Positions 62,280 through 64,000 of a DNA stretch of 64,000 bases are shown piece by piece. The stretch spans positions 25,737,001 through 25,801,000 of the forward strand of contig JAZBQD010000027.1 of NCBI GenBank assembly GCA_036583965.1, written 5' to 3'. The notes beneath the pieces were generated by a model. It saw nothing but the letters and a program-made list of their open reading frames with translations. It was not told the DNA's origin and searched no databases. A program made the translations under genes and the position numbers. The stretch's first letter is position 1, and each line of letters begins with the position of its first letter. Origin of the DNA: Prunella strophiata (Eukaryota > Chordata > Aves > Passeriformes > Prunellidae).

Positions 62280-64000
62280 GTGAGGTTTTGTTTCTAAATG
62301 GGTGGGGGAGTTGTTTGGAGCCTCATAATGGAGTGAAGCAATGTTGATGTGTGCAGAACTGTACGTCACATATCTGTTAATCTGTTTCTCATACAATTGT
62401 GGTTAATTTTTTGTCTTTGATATTGCTTCTTGTATTTTGATCTGTCTTTTAACACTTTTTGCTCTTCCCTCCTAAAAAAGTCACCATGCTTTTAGTTATT
62501 TTTGTATGCTTTTTCACTCTGCACTTGGTTTAGAAGCTGACATAACATTTCCTTATGTGTACACTAGAGCTGGTAAGTATCACTTTTCCTGTAAATGCAG
62601 ACTACAGCAGAAGCCAAAACCAGGGATGGGGCATCTTTGAGAGATGCTGTGAAGGTTTCTGTACCTGACCCCATAGGAAGCTTAGCCTGTATCAAAGAAC
62701 GGGTTTAATTTTCTTTTTCTCTGGGGAATAGTTGTGACAACAAATGGCAGTTGCAAAGAGTTGATTGGGAAGGGTGAAATGGTTGGGGGCTTTTTGAGTG
62801 CTACAGTAACACAAGAAAAAGTTGTTTAGAAGCTTGGAAAATACTGGGCTGTTCTCCAGGGAGACCTTTCCTGGGCAGGGGTGCTCTGTAGTGAGAGTTT
62901 ACTGTGATTCTGCTTTCCCAGCAAAACTCTCAGCAGCTTGGTTTTTGTTTGTGATCCTGCATCCAAGAATTTGACCTGCCTTCCTGCCTGGTCTGAATTT
63001 CTAAGGATGAGGGTGCAAACTGGTTGCTGGCTTTTAAAAATAGTTCAGTCCAGTTTGCAAAGGGCAAGGTTGCTGGAAATCAGCCATGGTTTATTGTGAT
63101 TGCTTTTGAAGGAGACAGCTGCTTCTGGAAGGGGTGTGGAGAAGAAGAAATAAAGGAATGAAGAGGAGCTTTGCCAGTGTAGAGCTTTAATGGTTCATTG
63201 TTCTGGTTGTCTGTTTCTTTCTGTTGCAGCCATTGCAGATGACTCCACCAAAGGGATCGCCAAGCTGGTTGCCAACCAGAAAGTAAAGACACGTAAGGCA
63301 TCAAAGAAAACTGCTACGAAGGCAAATGCTACTTTTCCCACTAAGAACTCATTTAAGAATCCACAGAGTATCCAGACTCTGAGTGCTGAGACTCCTGTCC
63401 TGCCAGCAATGGTGAAGGCTGAGCTGCAGGACCTCCTGAGCTCCTCACCACTTCTGCTGGCAGACTTGGACAAGGCCTTCCTCAGACGCTTTGGCCGGGC
63501 GTTCCAGTACAGGCAGTACGGATTTCTGTCCGTGTTTGAAGTCCTCAGGAGCATGTCTGATTCCATTGTCATAGAGAAGACAAAGGCGGGTTCCTTGCTG
63601 GTTCTGAGGAAGTACTTGGCAAGCAAGATAGAACAGCAAGAGGTGCCTCAAGGTGAGGCTCAGGAGGAAGAGGTGCCTCAAGGTGAGGCTCAGGAGGAAG
63701 AGGTGCCTCAAGGTGAGGCTCAGGAGGAAGAGGTGCCTCAAAGTGTGGCACAGGAAGAAGAGATGCTGCAAGGTGAGGTGATGTGTTTAACTGAAAGCAC
63801 GTGTCTCTTACAAACTCTGTGGCCAAGCAGCTGCCTTTCAAGTTTCTGTTGCTGCATTTCCAGTTGCTATAGAAGTCTTGATTCCCCTGGGCTTTGGCAC
63901 AGAGGGGCTGTTGAGTGCTGCAGAAGCAGCTGTCACGAGGCAGTTGTCTTGGTAGCAGAGAATTTAACAGGAAGGTTTTTGCCACTGTTTTGTGGTGTGA
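62069..64000 (+). CDS. TDRD5: TDRD5 5' portion: tudor domain protein with LOTUS domains, spliced, runs off the window
   Basis: In mammals TDRD5 is a germ-cell cytoplasmic protein of chromatoid bodies needed for piRNA biogenesis and transposon silencing. It has N-terminal LOTUS (OST-HTH) domains and a later tudor domain. Here two coding exons are seen, 62069-62279 (within a non-coding-plus-coding exon starting at 62041) and 63230 to about 63772; the tudor part lies beyond the window. The product of the join KNGALILK|AIADDSTKGIAKLVANQK matches the human TVILK|AIPDESTKGIASLV region as recalled. Start chosen at the ATG 62069 because the LOTUS domain begins directly after it and no in-frame ATG exists between 62041 and it. 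An additional start in an upstream exon cannot be excluded. Confidence 0.92.
62280..63229 (+). other. TDRD5 intron between the first two coding exons
   Basis: AT-rich intron; no repeat or exon recognised. Confidence 0.75.
63230..63772 (+). CDS. TDRD5: TDRD5 second coding exon: linker, LOTUS domain 2, acidic repeat
   Basis: Encodes AIADDSTKGIAKLVANQKVK, a basic linker, and then the second LOTUS domain: MVKAELQDLLSSSPLLLADL, DKAFLRRFGRAFQYRQYGFL and SVFEVLRSMSDSIVIEKTKA, ending GSLLVLRKYLASKIEQQ. A 10-residue repeat (EVPQGEAQEE) follows, about 3.5 units, and a last variant unit. The end is uncertain: donor-like CAAG|GTGAGG occurs after 63652, 63682, 63712 and 63772, all in the same phase, and the frame also stays open to the window end. 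63772 is the longest spliced option. Confidence 0.85.
63634..63772 (+). repeat. TDRD5: 30-bp tandem repeat in TDRD5 coding exon
   Basis: Unit gaggtgcctcaaggtgaggc plus tcaggaggaa. Three near-identical units, a fourth diverged one (caaagtgtggca), and a partial fifth (atgctgcaaggtgagg). It is in frame, encoding EVPQGEAQEE. Confidence 0.95.

Noticed and set aside
63773..64000. Continuation of the TDRD5 exon to the window end
   Set aside because: The frame stays open but becomes Cys/Ser-rich and unlike the preceding sequence, directly after a strong donor; more likely intron.

Overview
The window is avian nuclear DNA, most likely from a songbird. It carries several 3'-truncated CR1 LINE copies, several solo-LTR-like endogenous retrovirus relics of the kind common in passerines, vertebrate genes with GT-AG introns, and a 500-base run of N. 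No bacterial features are present. Three genes are recognised by the spliced proteins they encode.

Layout. (1) Positions 432-17792, + strand: the 3' part of CACNA1E, the CaV2.3 (R-type) calcium channel alpha-1 subunit, from the domain IV pore loop to the stop codon. There are 14 coding exons. Two are a 97-nt pair encoding alternative versions of the EF-hand segment, and one is a 129-nt (43-codon) cassette. A long 3'UTR probably runs to an AATAAA at 21556. The four CR1 copies in its introns are all antisense. One solo LTR lies in sense between the two alternative EF-hand exons. (2) About 21.6-53.3 kb: a gene-poor spacer with CR1 copies, LTRs of at least three families (two with 4-bp and two with 6-bp flanking duplications), a 24-bp minisatellite, homopolymer runs, one AT-rich block that looks like a conserved non-coding element, and the gap at 50001-50500. 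Two weak exon-like stretches at 46.5-47.3 kb sit where mammals have AXDND1. (3) Positions 53302-59008, - strand: all eight coding exons of NPHS2 (podocin). Exon lengths match my memory of the human gene except exon 5, which has one extra base and is therefore frameshifted as assembled. (4) From about 61.4 kb, + strand: CpG-rich promoter and first coding exons of TDRD5, a germline piRNA-pathway protein with LOTUS domains. The window ends inside this gene. A 30-bp in-frame tandem repeat at the end of its second coding exon copies a splice-donor-like sequence several times.

The genes do not form a functional unit. NPHS2 and TDRD5 keep the head-to-head order I recall from human 1q25, whereas CACNA1E lies far from them in human. 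The CACNA1E/NPHS2 neighbourhood is therefore either a lineage rearrangement or a scaffolding join at the fixed-size gap. I saw no new multi-gene system. The most interesting signals are the duplicated EF-hand exon with an LTR between the copies, the NPHS2 frameshift, and the repeated splice donor in TDRD5. Comparisons with human proteins are from memory; no search was run.
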